Assembly (NCBI RefSeq): GCF_027945075.1
Contig: NZ_CP116034.1
Span: 1,984,001 to 2,048,000, forward strand
Length of the DNA: 64,000 nucleotides
Direction: 5' to 3'
Origin: Chryseobacterium sp. CY350
GTDB taxonomy: Bacteria > Bacteroidota > Bacteroidia > Flavobacteriales > Weeksellaceae
Part shown: in pieces, positions 34,129 to 44,476 of the stretch
Layout of the letters: every line of letters starts with the position of its first letter
How positions within the stretch are numbered: the stretch's first letter is position 1
The notes under the pieces: generated by a model
What the model was told of the DNA's origin: nothing
Database searches by the model: none
Seen by the model: the letters and a program-made list of their open reading frames with translations, nothing else
Program-made: the position numbers and the translations under genes

Positions 34129-36411
34129 ATGAATAGAAACATTATTTCTTTAGGTTTTCTTGTTATTGCAGCATCTGTAAATGCTCAAATGAAATATAAT
34201 CCTGAATCTGATACTATTAGAATTCAAACCATTGAAGACGTGAATCTTCATAAAACAGGAAACCCGAACACAGCGAAGCCAGCAACTACAAAATCTAATC
34301 TAACGGTAATGGAAAATCCGCAGGCGATTTCTATTGTTACCCATGAGATTATTGAGCAGCAGCAAGCTAAGCAACTAAGCGATGTTCTGCAAAATGTAAA
34401 CGGAGTGTATGTGACTTCTTCGCGAGGTGGCTCTCAAGACAGTTTCGGAGGTCGCGGTTTTATTTTTGGAAACGATAATATCTATAAAAACGGAGCCAGA
34501 GTAAATAGTGGGGTTTTCCCTGAAGTGAGCGGTCTTGAAAGAGTGGAAGTTTTGAAAGGTGCAACTGCAATGCTTTACGGAAATGCCGCAGCGGGAGGCA
34601 TCATCAATTTGGTTACCAAAAAACCTAAATTCAATTTTGGAGGAAGTGTAGGAATGAACGCCGGAAGCTGGAATTCTTACAAACCGACGGTCGACATCTA
34701 CGGACCAATTTCTAAGAACGTTGCATTCAGAATCAATGGTGCTTATGAATATGCGGAAAGTTTCAGAGATGTTGTACAATCTACAAAATACTATTTCAAC
34801 CCCTCATTTTTATTTAATTTAGGTGAAAAATCTCAATTAATAATTGAGGCTGATTATCTTAAAAATGATCTTACTCCGGATTTCGGAATCGGTTCGATTA
34901 CCAACAAAGATCAGAGCTACCAACTAATTGATTGGTTACCGAGAAATACTTTTTTCGGAACCGACTGGCAATATCAAAATGTACAGCAAGCATCAACAAA
35001 CGTAACTTTTAATCATCAAATCAATGACAAATGGACGCTGAATGCTTCTGCATCGTATCAAAATTATACGAAAGATTATTTTTCAACAGAAAGAGTTCAG
35101 TGGACTTACGATAAAATTTTTCCCAACAGACTTTCCTGGAATACACCGCTAAATAAAACTTATAACGAACAAAACTATGGTTCTGCGCAAGTGAACGTGA
35201 ATGGAGATTTCAATACAGGAAAAATAAATCATAAGGTATTAATAGGTGCAGATGCAGACTACGGACAATCTGATGCGAATGCTTACAATTTAATTCAAGC
35301 TCCTACCAACATATTATATTTGGATGACCCAAGTTCTTGGGACAATGGAAGTTTAGCAATGCCAGATTCTAATTTAAATACAAAGACAAGAACAACAGCA
35401 AGACGAGTTGGGGTTTATGTTCAGGATTTTGTTAGTTTAACAAAAGAATTTAAAGTACTTGCAGGTCTTCGCTGGTCGTATATCGAAAATATGCCAAGCA
35501 TACTTACTCGTTTTACCACAAATGTAAAAACTGAAGTATTAAATTCGGCGACATCCGACAATGCTTTTTCTCCAAAAATTGGCTTCGTCTATATGCCAAA
35601 TGATAATTTTTCAGCATTTGCGACGTATACCAATTCATTTGCGACCAATGCAGGGTATACTTCTGATGCGGTGAACAATTTAGATACCTCAGGATCTTTG
35701 CAAACAGTACAAGGAAGAGTAGCAATATTGCCTAAACAAGGGATAAAACCTACCACCGTAGATCAATACGAAGTGGGAGTTAAGAAAAATATCTGGCACA
35801 ATGCAGTAGCGGTTAACGTTACGCTTTATCAGATTTTATATCATAACTTCTATCAAACATATTTCTATGTTGAGTCTCCTAGCGGAGCTCCTCAAACACC
35901 AGACACAAATTTAAAAGAGTTTGCAGGAAAAATGAGAAGCCGCGGCGTGGAAGTAGATATTACCGGAAATCCTACTGAAAACATTTCTATTATCGGAGGT
36001 TTTTCTTACAACAACTCTGTATATTTAGACACACCAGAAAAAGGGTATGTAGAAAAGCAGAGATTAGTAAGAACACCCGCAACTACTGCAAATGCGTCTG
36101 TATTTTATAAATTCACCAATTATGTTCCTGGTCTGAAAGCGGGAATCGGAGTTTATTATATTGGCGACAGAATTGCAGGATGGAACGATTCTAAATCTAC
36201 GAATATCACCAGAAAAGATGTCAGCAGAATGATGGATCTTAAAGATTACACTACCTTTTCCTTATCTTTAGGATACGACTGGAGAAAATTCACATTACAG
36301 GCAAAAGTAGGAAACTTGTTTGATGTCGTTAATTATAATGTGCACGAAAATTATTCCGTAAACCCTATCACACCAAGAAATTACTATTTCACATTAACAT
36401 ACAGACTTTAG
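34129..36411 (+). CDS. TonB-dependent siderophore receptor
   Basis: A 760-residue outer-membrane receptor with a signal peptide ending SVNAQ (residue 20). The plug domain shows MENPQAISIVTHEIIEQQQ, the QLSDVLQNVNGVYV block, GGRGFIFGNDNIYKNGARV and VEVLKGATAMLYGNAAAGG, and the barrel runs to the C terminus (RNYYFTLTYRL). These are the marks of the siderophore-type family that imports ferric chelates using TonB energy. There is no CarboxypepD_reg extension as in SusC proteins. A hairpin and a PepSY-like membrane protein follow, a common partner for iron uptake. Confidence 0.92.
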   Translation: MNRNIISLGFLVIAASVNAQMKYNPESDTIRIQTIEDVNLHKTGNPNTAKPATTKSNLTVMENPQAISIVTHEIIEQQQAKQLSDVLQNVNGVYVTSSRGGSQDSFGGRGFIFGNDNIYKNGARVNSGVFPEVSGLERVEVLKGATAMLYGNAAAGGIINLVTKKPKFNFGGSVGMNAGSWNSYKPTVDIYGPISKNVAFRINGAYEYAESFRDVVQSTKYYFNPSFLFNLGEKSQLIIEADYLKNDLTPDFGIGSITNKDQSYQLIDWLPRNTFFGTDWQYQNVQQASTNVTFNHQINDKWTLNASASYQNYTKDYFSTERVQWTYDKIFPNRLSWNTPLNKTYNEQNYGSAQVNVNGDFNTGKINHKVLIGADADYGQSDANAYNLIQAPTNILYLDDPSSWDNGSLAMPDSNLNTKTRTTARRVGVYVQDFVSLTKEFKVLAGLRWSYIENMPSILTRFTTNVKTEVLNSATSDNAFSPKIGFVYMPNDNFSAFATYTNSFATNAGYTSDAVNNLDTSGSLQTVQGRVAILPKQGIKPTTVDQYEVGVKKNIWHNAVAVNVTLYQILYHNFYQTYFYVESPSGAPQTPDTNLKEFAGKMRSRGVEVDITGNPTENISIIGGFSYNNSVYLDTPEKGYVEKQRLVRTPATTANASVFYKFTNYVPGLKAGIGVYYIGDRIAGWNDSKSTNITRKDVSRMMDLKDYTTFSLSLGYDWRKFTLQAKVGNLFDVVNYNVHENYSVNPITPRNYYFTLTYRL

Positions 36412-36444
36412 AATTTTATAACATTAAAAAATTTTCAAATAAAG

Positions 36445-36472
36445 GTGGAAGTTGCATTTTTGCAACCTCCAC
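36445..36472 (+). terminator. Hairpin terminator after the siderophore receptor
   Basis: GTGGAAGTTGCA pairs with TGCAACCTCCAC with one mismatch and is followed by TTTT. It lies between the receptor and the PepSY-like gene and may reduce, rather than abolish, read-through. Confidence 0.65.
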
Positions 36473-36502
36473 TTTTGAGATTTAAAAACAAACTAAAAAT
36501 TT

Positions 36503-37018
36503 ATGGATAAGATTAAGGATACAAGAAGTTTTATGAGAATCACTCACCGATATTTGGGCTTTTTTATGGCAGGAATCATGGCGATTTATGCGATAAGCGG
36601 TGTCTTGCTTATTTACAGAGATACAGATTTCTTGAAGAAAGAAAACAAAATCGACAAAAAAATTGCAGTAAATCTTGGTGAAAAAGAGCTTGGAAAAGAG
36701 CTAAAAATCAAAAATTTTGAAATCGAAAAAAAGGAAGGTGATCTCATTAAATTTAAACAAGGGACTTATAATGCGGCGACCGGCCAGGCAAAATATACGA
36801 AGAAAGAATTGCCTTTTGTTTTAGATAAAATGACAAAGCTTCACAAATCGCAATCCAAAGACACGTTATCACCGCTTAATGCCTTTTTCGGTTTCTGCTT
36901 ATTCTTCTTTGTAATTTCAAGCTTCTGGATGTTTAATACCAAAAGTAAAGCCTTCAAGAGAGGAATTAAATTCGCAATCGCCGGGCTAATTATTTCTGTA
37001 ATTCTAGTTTTTATTTAA
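36503..37018 (+). CDS. PepSY-associated membrane protein
   Basis: A 171-residue protein with three predicted membrane segments: residues 17-40 (RYLGFFMAGIMAIYAISGVL), 130-146 and 155-171. The first segment with ITHRYLGF...YAISGVLLIYRD is typical of PepSY-TM proteins, and the periplasmic loop between has the Lys/Glu-rich PepSY-like pattern. Such proteins often accompany siderophore receptors and are thought to reduce iron from the chelate. It is shorter than the usual PepSY reductases, with only one full loop. It follows the receptor gene after a hairpin. Confidence 0.75.
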   Translation: MDKIKDTRSFMRITHRYLGFFMAGIMAIYAISGVLLIYRDTDFLKKENKIDKKIAVNLGEKELGKELKIKNFEIEKKEGDLIKFKQGTYNAATGQAKYTKKELPFVLDKMTKLHKSQSKDTLSPLNAFFGFCLFFFVISSFWMFNTKSKAFKRGIKFAIAGLIISVILVFI

Positions 37019-37177
37019 ATAATACTTCATTATAATTTCAGGTAAATTTTAACATTTAGACTTTAGCCGTTTTACATGATATATTCCCACATAATGGTGG
37101 TAGAAACCTTGTGGCACATTTATTGAATTGAACTGCATATCAAAATAATTAACATTAACTTATTAAAATTATAAATT

Positions 37178-37768
37178 ATGAAAAAGCTAATTTTTACAGG
37201 AATATTAGCTGTTGCAGGATTGACGGCTACAGCAAATGCACAAATCCAGGAAGGTAACTGGATGGTTGGTAGTAGCTTACTTTCTAGCAACTTTGGATTA
37301 AACACAGGTGCAGGATATGATATTAAACTTCAGCCAAGAGCAGCATATTTTATCAAAGATAACGTTGCATTAGGAGGTTATGTTACCTTAGGATTTTCTA
37401 AACCAGGTGCAGGTGCATCAACTCAGTTTGATTATGGTGTGGGAGCTTTAGGACGTTACTTTGTATCACCAGGTGAAAAAGGTATTGATAATGTACTTAA
37501 TCACGGTAGATTCTTCTTAGAAGGTAACTTAGGTGTAGGAGGATTCAATGTTGAAAACGGTATTTCAACTACAGGTTTAGACTTCGGTGTTGGTCCTGGT
37601 TATTCTTACTTTATCACTCCAAACATTGGTGTTGAAGGTTTAGTAAAATACAATGGTGTAACAGGTTTCGGTAATGAAGGGTTAACTTCAAGAATCAGTT
37701 TCAATGTTGGATTCAGTATTTATTTACCTTCTTCTAAAGCAAAAGCAATTGCTAACGATGTGAAATAA
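37178..37768 (+). CDS. Outer-membrane beta-barrel protein (porin family)
   Basis: A 196-residue protein with a signal peptide ending ATANAQ (residue 22). The mature part is built of about eight amphipathic strands with glycine and aromatic residues (GNWMVGSSLLSSNFGLN, ALGGYVTLGFSKPG, GVGPGYSYFITPNIGVEGLV), matching the small OMP_b-brl family. Members are abundant surface proteins without known enzymatic role. It has a strong bidirectional terminator right after it, shared with the peroxiredoxin gene. Confidence 0.83.
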   Translation: MKKLIFTGILAVAGLTATANAQIQEGNWMVGSSLLSSNFGLNTGAGYDIKLQPRAAYFIKDNVALGGYVTLGFSKPGAGASTQFDYGVGALGRYFVSPGEKGIDNVLNHGRFFLEGNLGVGGFNVENGISTTGLDFGVGPGYSYFITPNIGVEGLVKYNGVTGFGNEGLTSRISFNVGFSIYLPSSKAKAIANDVK

Positions 37769-37790
37769 TTAAAGATTCATACAATATACA

Positions 37791-37822
37791 AAAGCGGCTC
37801 GGAAAATTTTCCGAGCCGCTTT
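37791..37822. terminator. Bidirectional terminator between porin-like gene and peroxiredoxin
   Basis: A perfect 16-bp palindrome AAAGCGGCTCGGAAAA / TTTTCCGAGCCGCTTT, followed by T on the plus strand and preceded by A-tracts. Both converging genes end next to it. Confidence 0.92.
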
Positions 37823-37866
37823 TTCAATTAAAACTAAACTATATATAATAAATAAAAAATCTAAGC

Positions 37867-38502
37867 CTACTTAATGGGTTGTGGAGTATATCGCAGATAG
37901 GGTTTTATCTCGTTGACGCCTTTGGGAAAAATATTTTTAGCATCTTCAGTCGTTATAGAAGGCGGAACGATCACATCATCACCGTCATTCCAGTTTGCCG
38001 GAGTAGCAATTTTATGCGAATCAACCAACTGTAAAGAATCTAAAACTCTTAGAACTTCGTTGAAGTTTCTGCCGGTAGACGCAGGATAAGTAATGATTAA
38101 TCTTACTTTCTTATCAGGATCTATAATTAACAAAGAGCGTACAGTTGCTGTAAGAGAAGCATTTGGATGAATAAAATCATACAATTCAGAAACCTTTCTA
38201 TCCTTATCTGCAATGATCGGAAACTGCACATCTGTATTTTGAGTTTCGTTGATATCTTTGATCCAGTTTTTGTGATCTTCTACTCCATCTACACTTAATG
38301 CGATAACTTTAGTATTTCTCTGTTCAAAATCTGCTTTCAGTTTTGAAGTGTAGCCCAACTCTGTCGTGCACACCGGAGTATAATCTGCAGGATGTGAGAA
38401 TAAAATACCCCACGAATCTCCCAAATATTCGTAGAAATCTATATTTCCCACAGTAGAATCTGCTTTAAAATTGGGCGCGGTATCTCCTAATCTTATCGAC
38501 AT
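37867..38502 (-). CDS. 1-Cys type (Prx6-like) peroxiredoxin
   Basis: A 211-residue cytoplasmic peroxiredoxin that reduces hydrogen peroxide and organic peroxides. The active site is HPADYTPVCTTELG, with the peroxidatic Cys; the Arg of the catalytic triad is in SLTATVRSLLIIDPD. The length and the C-terminal extension (PANWNDGDDVIVPPS) are those of the Prx6 group, which lacks the resolving Cys. The gene has a clear -33/-7 promoter with 19-base spacing. Confidence 0.92.
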   Translation of the reverse strand: MSIRLGDTAPNFKADSTVGNIDFYEYLGDSWGILFSHPADYTPVCTTELGYTSKLKADFEQRNTKVIALSVDGVEDHKNWIKDINETQNTDVQFPIIADKDRKVSELYDFIHPNASLTATVRSLLIIDPDKKVRLIITYPASTGRNFNEVLRVLDSLQLVDSHKIATPANWNDGDDVIVPPSITTEDAKNIFPKGVNEIKPYLRYTPQPIK

Positions 38503-38524
38503 ATTATTTGTTTTTATTAGTCTA

Positions 38525-38554
38525 CAAATTTAATAGACTTTTTGATACTGGCAA
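38525..38554 (-). promoter_or_regulatory. Bacteroidota-type promoter of the peroxiredoxin gene
   Basis: On the minus strand TTG (38554-38552) and TAAATTTG (38532-38525) are separated by exactly 19 bases. The start codon is 22 bases downstream of the -7 element. Confidence 0.72.
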
Positions 38555-38598
38555 AATTTTTGCTTAACAATTATTTTAAAATTTAAAAAAAACTTCTA

Positions 38599-39483
38599 AT
38601 GGAATATGGTTTGAGTTACGTAGACACAGTTTACAAAGTTTTACAAAACTGGTATATTGCTTTCGCACGACTCACTCCGAAGCTTATTGTAGGAATTCTT
38701 GTATTTTTCTTTTTTCTTCTTAGTAGCAAATATCTGAGTAAAGTTGCTGTAAAAGTAATGCACAAGCTTTTTCCTAAAAGCAAGAGAGAAGGATCAATAT
38801 TGACAGTTATTGGTATTTTCCGTTTTATTATTGTCTTGATGGGCTCATTTATCGCTTTGGAAATAATGGGTTTTAGCGGTTTCCTATGGAAATTTATTGG
38901 AAGTCTGGGAGTTGCGGGTGTGATTGCCGGAGTTGCTTTAAAAGATTTGGTTTCAAGTATTTTTTCCGGTATGCTGATTGGGATCGATAAAGCCTTCAAA
39001 GTTGGAGACTACATTATTATCGGAGGCAATTCTGGAACTGTAATAGAAATAGGATTTCTTACGACAAAAATAATAAGCGACGACGGTAAAAAAGTTTATA
39101 TCCCGAATCAGGTAATTTTCAATGCTCCCTTCTCAAACATTACAGCTTCACCTCAGCGAAAAATAATCTTAGATTTTGAAATTCCCGCAGATGAAGACAT
39201 TACAAAAGCACAATCCGGGATTCTAGAAGTCATCAAAAATTTAGACAATATTGACAAAATTGAAAGTTCTGAAGTTATTTTCACTAACTTAAAACAGGGA
39301 ATCTTTACTTTACAGGCAAAATTCTGGATTGCCGTTGGTGCCAATATGCTTCAGATAAAAAGTGAGGCACTTATGAAAATTAAGAGTCGTCTCGACGAAG
39401 ACCAAATTCCGCTGCTGACGCCTACAAGTATAAATATTACCAATACTTCAACATCTGATTCGACAAAAGAGGAGTTACAATAA
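38599..39483 (+). CDS. MscS-family mechanosensitive channel
   Basis: A 294-residue protein with three membrane segments (about residues 21-42, 72-91 and 95-120). The third contains the pore-lining Gly/Ala-rich helix GSLGVAGVIAGVALKDLVSS, followed by FSGMLIGIDKAFKVGDYIII, the hallmark of small MscS channels, and the cytoplasmic beta domain with VYIPNQVIFNAPFSNIT. These channels open on membrane tension and release solutes after osmotic down-shock. The gene converges on gap with a shared hairpin. Confidence 0.92.
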   Translation: MEYGLSYVDTVYKVLQNWYIAFARLTPKLIVGILVFFFFLLSSKYLSKVAVKVMHKLFPKSKREGSILTVIGIFRFIIVLMGSFIALEIMGFSGFLWKFIGSLGVAGVIAGVALKDLVSSIFSGMLIGIDKAFKVGDYIIIGGNSGTVIEIGFLTTKIISDDGKKVYIPNQVIFNAPFSNITASPQRKIILDFEIPADEDITKAQSGILEVIKNLDNIDKIESSEVIFTNLKQGIFTLQAKFWIAVGANMLQIKSEALMKIKSRLDEDQIPLLTPTSINITNTSTSDSTKEELQ

Positions 39484-39511
39484 TCGACAAAATTTTAATT
39501 AAAACATAAAA

Positions 39512-39533
39512 AAACCTTCCAATCGGAAGGTTT
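39512..39533. terminator. Bidirectional terminator between mscS and gap
   Basis: A 9-bp stem AAACCTTCC / GGAAGGTTT with a 4-base loop, flanked by an A-run and T-rich sequence, lies between the two converging stops. Confidence 0.82.
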
Positions 39534-39556
39534 CTATTTTTATAAGCTTATTCAGA

Positions 39557-40579
<1,023 letters not shown>

Positions 40580-40597
40580 TTATTAATTATATAATAT

Positions 40598-41584
40598 TTA
40601 GATTGCTAAAATTTCTGAAATCAACAGAAGATCTTTATTGATTTCGTTATGTTTCTTGATGGCGTCTTCAATTGGTGTGTAAACAATTTCGTTGGATCTC
40701 ATTCCTGCCATCACATTGTTCTCTCCTACCATTAAGCCTGTTACAGCGCCAAAGCCCAGTCTGCTTGCTAAAACTCTGTCTGCACAACTCGGCGAGCCGC
40801 CTCTCTGAATATGCCCTAAAATCGCTACTCTGATATCATAATCAGGAAACTCAACTTTAGTTTGCTCAGCCAGTTCGTAAATATTGGCAAGCTTCTCTCC
40901 TTCTGCAACAACTACAATACTTGAAGCTTTACCAGTTTTTTCAGCATTTCTGAAATTAGCAAAAAGCTCATCCATACTGTCTTTTTTCTCAGGAATCAAA
41001 ATATCCAAAGCACCAGTTGCCAAACCGCTGTTCAAAGCAATAAAACCTGCATCACGGCCCATCACTTCAACAAAGAAAACTCTGTTGTGAGAAGTCGCCG
41101 TATCACGAATTTTATCAATGGCATCCATCGCGGTATTCAAAGCAGTATCGAAGCCGATGGTATTATCTGTACCGAAAATATCGTTATCAATCGTTCCCGG
41201 AACACCAATTACTCGGATTCCAAATTCTTCGTTGAAAATTTTTGCTCCTGTGAACGTTCCGTCTCCTCCGATACATACCAAACCGTCAATTCCGTATTTT
41301 ACGCAATTGTCATAAGCTTTCTGACGACCTTCTTTGGTTCTGAATTCTTTGGATCTGGCAGATTTTAGAATAGTTCCACCCTGGTTGATTATATTTTTTA
41401 CAGAACGAGGTCCCATTTTCAGGAAATCATCATTGATAAGACCATTATAGCCTTCTCTCACTCCGTAACACTCGATATTGTAATAATTGGCAGTTCTTAC
41501 AACCGCTCTTAATGCTGCGTTCATCCCCGGAGAGTCACCTCCCGACGTAAGAACTGCAATTTTTTTTACAGCACTTTCTTTCAT
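40598..41584 (-). CDS. pfkA: ATP-dependent 6-phosphofructokinase
   Basis: The 328-residue enzyme phosphorylates fructose 6-phosphate, committing carbon to glycolysis. The motifs are KIAVLTSGGDSPGMNAALRA (ATP site), VCIGGDGTFTGAKIF, IGVPGTIDNDIFGTDNTIGF and the sugar-binding region VEVMGRDAGFIALNSGLATGA; the GGDGT glycine favours ATP over pyrophosphate as donor. It is the first gene of the pfkA-gap operon. A minus-strand -7-like TAAATTTG lies at 41612-41605, just before the start. Confidence 0.95.
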   Translation of the reverse strand: MKESAVKKIAVLTSGGDSPGMNAALRAVVRTANYYNIECYGVREGYNGLINDDFLKMGPRSVKNIINQGGTILKSARSKEFRTKEGRQKAYDNCVKYGIDGLVCIGGDGTFTGAKIFNEEFGIRVIGVPGTIDNDIFGTDNTIGFDTALNTAMDAIDKIRDTATSHNRVFFVEVMGRDAGFIALNSGLATGALDILIPEKKDSMDELFANFRNAEKTGKASSIVVVAEGEKLANIYELAEQTKVEFPDYDIRVAILGHIQRGGSPSCADRVLASRLGFGAVTGLMVGENNVMAGMRSNEIVYTPIEDAIKKHNEINKDLLLISEILAI

Positions 41585-41739
41585 CTAATAAAAAATTTCA
41601 AACACAAATTTACGAAAACAAGTTCAGATAACGGCAGTATCTTGCCAATACTTTTCATCCTTTACTATCCTGCAATTTTAAATAATGTCTCTAAAATCCC
41701 TAAAAATTACATTATGAAATTTTATTGTGCTCTTGTGAA

Positions 41740-42498
41740 TTAGTTTTTTTCAATTAAATATTTCCAGTATCTTTTCGGAACATGCTGAATGTGCAGTTTT
41801 AGATTCTTTCGCTCAACAATATTTGTTTTGAAGAAATACCGTTGCCACAGTGTCTGATAATTTTTTTCCTCATCATGAAATTTCTGCTGATATTTGTTCA
41901 AATCGATCTTTTCTTCCGGATAAAAGAAATCACAGGTTTCCAGGTCATAAAGAAGTCCATAATTTCTTCTCAGATCGTAAATCATCCATTTCTGATCCTG
42001 ATATCGGTTTTTAAAATGAGTTCTTATCAAAGGTAAAACATTAAAATCCGGATCAATTTTAGCAAAAAAAACTTCATCCTGCATTTTCTCAAACCGTACA
42101 AAAGCCGTCATTCTGTGCCTTTCCCGACTAACCGATTTTGAAATTTTAGCAATCCTCAGAATATCCTGATCTGCATAATTCTGGAGAATATTTTCTTTCG
42201 GATATTGCACCGATTGCCTCACTGCAGACAGAATAATTTGTTCTAAATCTGGCTCCTCTGACAAAAAGACTTTCACCAGCTCATGAATGCCCGTCTTCCC
42301 TACATTTTCTTCTAATTTATTTAAAACTCTTTCAGATTTTGCTTCCTGCGTGATCACTTCATGAATTTCTGCAAAGATATTTTCCTGATGAAATCTTTCT
42401 CTTGAAAAAATTTCTACCTCTTTATACTTATACTCGAAAACTTCGAATATTGCGGTGAAAAGTCCATCGAAACTTCCGTCGTAGAGTATGGTCGTCAT
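41740..42498 (-). CDS. TIGR03915-type putative DNA metabolism protein
   Basis: The ATG at 42498 gives MTTILYDGSFDGLFTAIFEV, the expected N terminus of this family; 13 codons upstream are not conserved in pattern. The 252-residue protein also shows SRERHRMTAFVRFEKM and WMIYDLRRNYGLLYD and ends PKRYWKYLIEK. Family knowledge: it is found with, or fused to, a uracil-DNA-glycosylase-like protein and next to a radical-SAM partner, and is thought to act in DNA repair. The radical-SAM partner is here, but a 143-residue gene lies between them, and no glycosylase gene is in the window. Confidence 0.82.
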   Translation of the reverse strand: MTTILYDGSFDGLFTAIFEVFEYKYKEVEIFSRERFHQENIFAEIHEVITQEAKSERVLNKLEENVGKTGIHELVKVFLSEEPDLEQIILSAVRQSVQYPKENILQNYADQDILRIAKISKSVSRERHRMTAFVRFEKMQDEVFFAKIDPDFNVLPLIRTHFKNRYQDQKWMIYDLRRNYGLLYDLETCDFFYPEEKIDLNKYQQKFHDEEKNYQTLWQRYFFKTNIVERKNLKLHIQHVPKRYWKYLIEKN

Positions 42499-42589
42499 TT
42501 TGAGTTGGCGGATTTTTGGAGTGAATTGATTTTTCAAGTAAGAATTCTTAGTGAAATTCGTGAAAATATTGTGCTATTTCTCTGTAAAA

Positions 42590-43021
42590 TTATTCTTTAT
42601 AACAAAACAGTTTTAATTCGTTTTCATCAATTTGAAGATAAAACTGACCAACGTTTTCTATTATCAATTTAATTCTTTCTAAATTTTGGATGTTATTAGA
42701 ATCAACAATTTTTGGGAAAATCAAATATTCAATTTCTTTATACTCAAGCCAATCATTGAAAGAATTATTCCCTTCAAATCCAGTTTGCCAGTAATCAAAT
42801 TCAAAAATACTGTCTTTATCTAAATATAACTCTCCAATTCTAACATTTTGGATTTTCTTGAATTGAATTTTCTTAAAATCATCAGCGTTTTCCACAATTG
42901 CTTCTATCAGTCGAACCCACTTGGAATTTGACATCAAGTGTTGAGAGAATTGAGCAACAGCTTTTTCAATATCTCTAATTTTCTGTTCATCGTACCTTAA
43001 GGCTTTTTTAATTCTCATCAT
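42590..43021 (-). CDS. Hypothetical protein inserted in the radical-SAM/TIGR03915 pair
   Basis: The 143-residue protein has no signal peptide or membrane segment. It is acidic and alternates helix and strand: a helical start (DEQKIRDIEKAVAQFSQHLM) followed by beta-rich FEFDYWQTGFEGNNSFNDWL. Two ATG codons overlap the stop of the radical-SAM gene (TAATGATG), so it is translated by coupling. I do not recognise the family. Its position between two genes that normally adjoin suggests insertion into an existing operon, or a third partner. Confidence 0.6.
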   Translation of the reverse strand: MMRIKKALRYDEQKIRDIEKAVAQFSQHLMSNSKWVRLIEAIVENADDFKKIQFKKIQNVRIGELYLDKDSIFEFDYWQTGFEGNNSFNDWLEYKEIEYLIFPKIVDSNNIQNLERIKLIIENVGQFYLQIDENELKLFCYKE

Positions 43022-44280
43022 TAGAAAAGTGTCAGCTGCTGCGAAAACTGATCCTGAAATTTAGAAGTACTTCCGCCAATTAAAAGCTTTTTCAAATTTA
43101 AATCTGTTAAATGTCTTAGAAAAATATTTCCAGCATTAAAATCTATAAAATATTTTGCTCGGTTTACTGCTGCGCCCAATTTCTTTAAATGGTCGATCGT
43201 TAAAACCTGAAAACGTCTCGCGGAAACAATTTTCTTTGCAGTTTTCACTCCAATTCCTGGGATTCTGAGAATCATTTGATAATCTGCACTTTGCAAATTA
43301 ATCGGAAATTGATCAAGATGTCGCAATGCCCAACTTAATTTCGGATCAACCTCCAAATCCAAAAACGGCATGAGCGGATCTAAAATTTCATCAGCTTTAA
43401 AACCATAAAAACGCATCAGCCAATCCGACTGATACAATCTGTTTTCTCTCAACATTGGAACAGCTGTCGTCAAAGCAGGCAATCTGTTATCTTCCAAAAC
43501 CGGAACATAACCCGAATAATAAACTCTCTTTAGATTATAATTTTTATAAAAATGATCTGCAACTTTGATGATTTGTAAATCATTTTCATTGGTTGCACCC
43601 ACAATCATCTGCGTAGATTGACCAGCCGGAGCAAACTTCGGAACTTTTCTGAAAATCTTCTTTTCTTCCTTATATTGAGTAATTCCGCTCTGAATATACT
43701 TCATAGGATTGAGCATATCTTCACGGTTTTTCTCTGGAGCTAACAACTTCAAACCGCTTTCTGTCGGAATTTCGATATTAATCGACAATCGATCCGCATA
43801 CAGCGCAGCTTCCTGCATCAGTAGATCACTCGCTCCGGGAATCGATTTTAAATGAATATACCCATTAAAGTTTTCTTCAAGCCTAAGTTTTTTCGCCACC
43901 CGCACCAAACGTTCCATCGTGGTGTCGGCATTTTTAAAAATTCCCGAACTCAAAAACAAACCTTCAATATAATTTCTACGATAAAAATTAATCGTTAAAT
44001 CAACCACTTCTTCTACCGTAAATGCAGCTCTTTTAATATCATTTGAACTACGGGAAACACAGTAAGCACAATCGTAAATACAATGATTTGTCAAAAGAAC
44101 TTTTAATAAAGAAACACATCGGCCATCTTCGGTGTAGGTATGGCAAATTCCGCTTGCAGAACTGTCACCCAAAGCACCTTTTTTATTCTTCCTCGAACCT
44201 CCGCTGGATGAACATGACACGTCATATTTCGCAGCATCAGCAAGAATTTCTAACTTTTCTTTCAGACGGTCAAAATTCAT
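43021..44280 (-). CDS. TIGR03916-type radical-SAM putative DNA modification/repair protein
   Basis: The 419-residue protein has the iron-sulfur motif CIYDCAYC (Cys67, Cys71, Cys74) in a radical-SAM barrel, with further conserved pieces GLFLSSGIFKNADTTME, HLKSIPGASD and FAPAGQSTQMIVGA. Near the C terminus a helix-hairpin-helix, ILRIPGIGVKTAKKIV (residues 338-352), offers non-specific DNA binding. Family members are linked to uracil-DNA-glycosylase-like genes, but the reaction is unknown. It is the first gene of a minus-strand operon with the coupled 143-residue gene. Confidence 0.88.
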   Translation of the reverse strand: MNFDRLKEKLEILADAAKYDVSCSSSGGSRKNKKGALGDSSASGICHTYTEDGRCVSLLKVLLTNHCIYDCAYCVSRSSNDIKRAAFTVEEVVDLTINFYRRNYIEGLFLSSGIFKNADTTMERLVRVAKKLRLEENFNGYIHLKSIPGASDLLMQEAALYADRLSINIEIPTESGLKLLAPEKNREDMLNPMKYIQSGITQYKEEKKIFRKVPKFAPAGQSTQMIVGATNENDLQIIKVADHFYKNYNLKRVYYSGYVPVLEDNRLPALTTAVPMLRENRLYQSDWLMRFYGFKADEILDPLMPFLDLEVDPKLSWALRHLDQFPINLQSADYQMILRIPGIGVKTAKKIVSARRFQVLTIDHLKKLGAAVNRAKYFIDFNAGNIFLRHLTDLNLKKLLIGGSTSKFQDQFSQQLTLF

Positions 44281-44476
44281 TTATTATAGCTGGAATTTAT
44301 TATAAACATTTAATTTACTATACAAAACTATGTCCAAAATTGAGAAATATCACTCTTTTTTCAACGAACTTATCCACAATAGGCACAAACAAATTTACTA
44401 TATTTACCATCATTAATTTATGCGTGAAATCGTAAACGGTCGATTTTACAATTCTTTATCAAAAAATAACTTACCT

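Noticed and set aside
34375..34779. A 134-residue frame antisense to the siderophore receptor
   Set aside because: It is antisense to the plug domain and has no protein-like pattern.
44420..44476. The longer ATG start of the HMG-CoA reductase
   Set aside because: It adds 19 residues not expected for the class II family, though it cannot be fully excluded.
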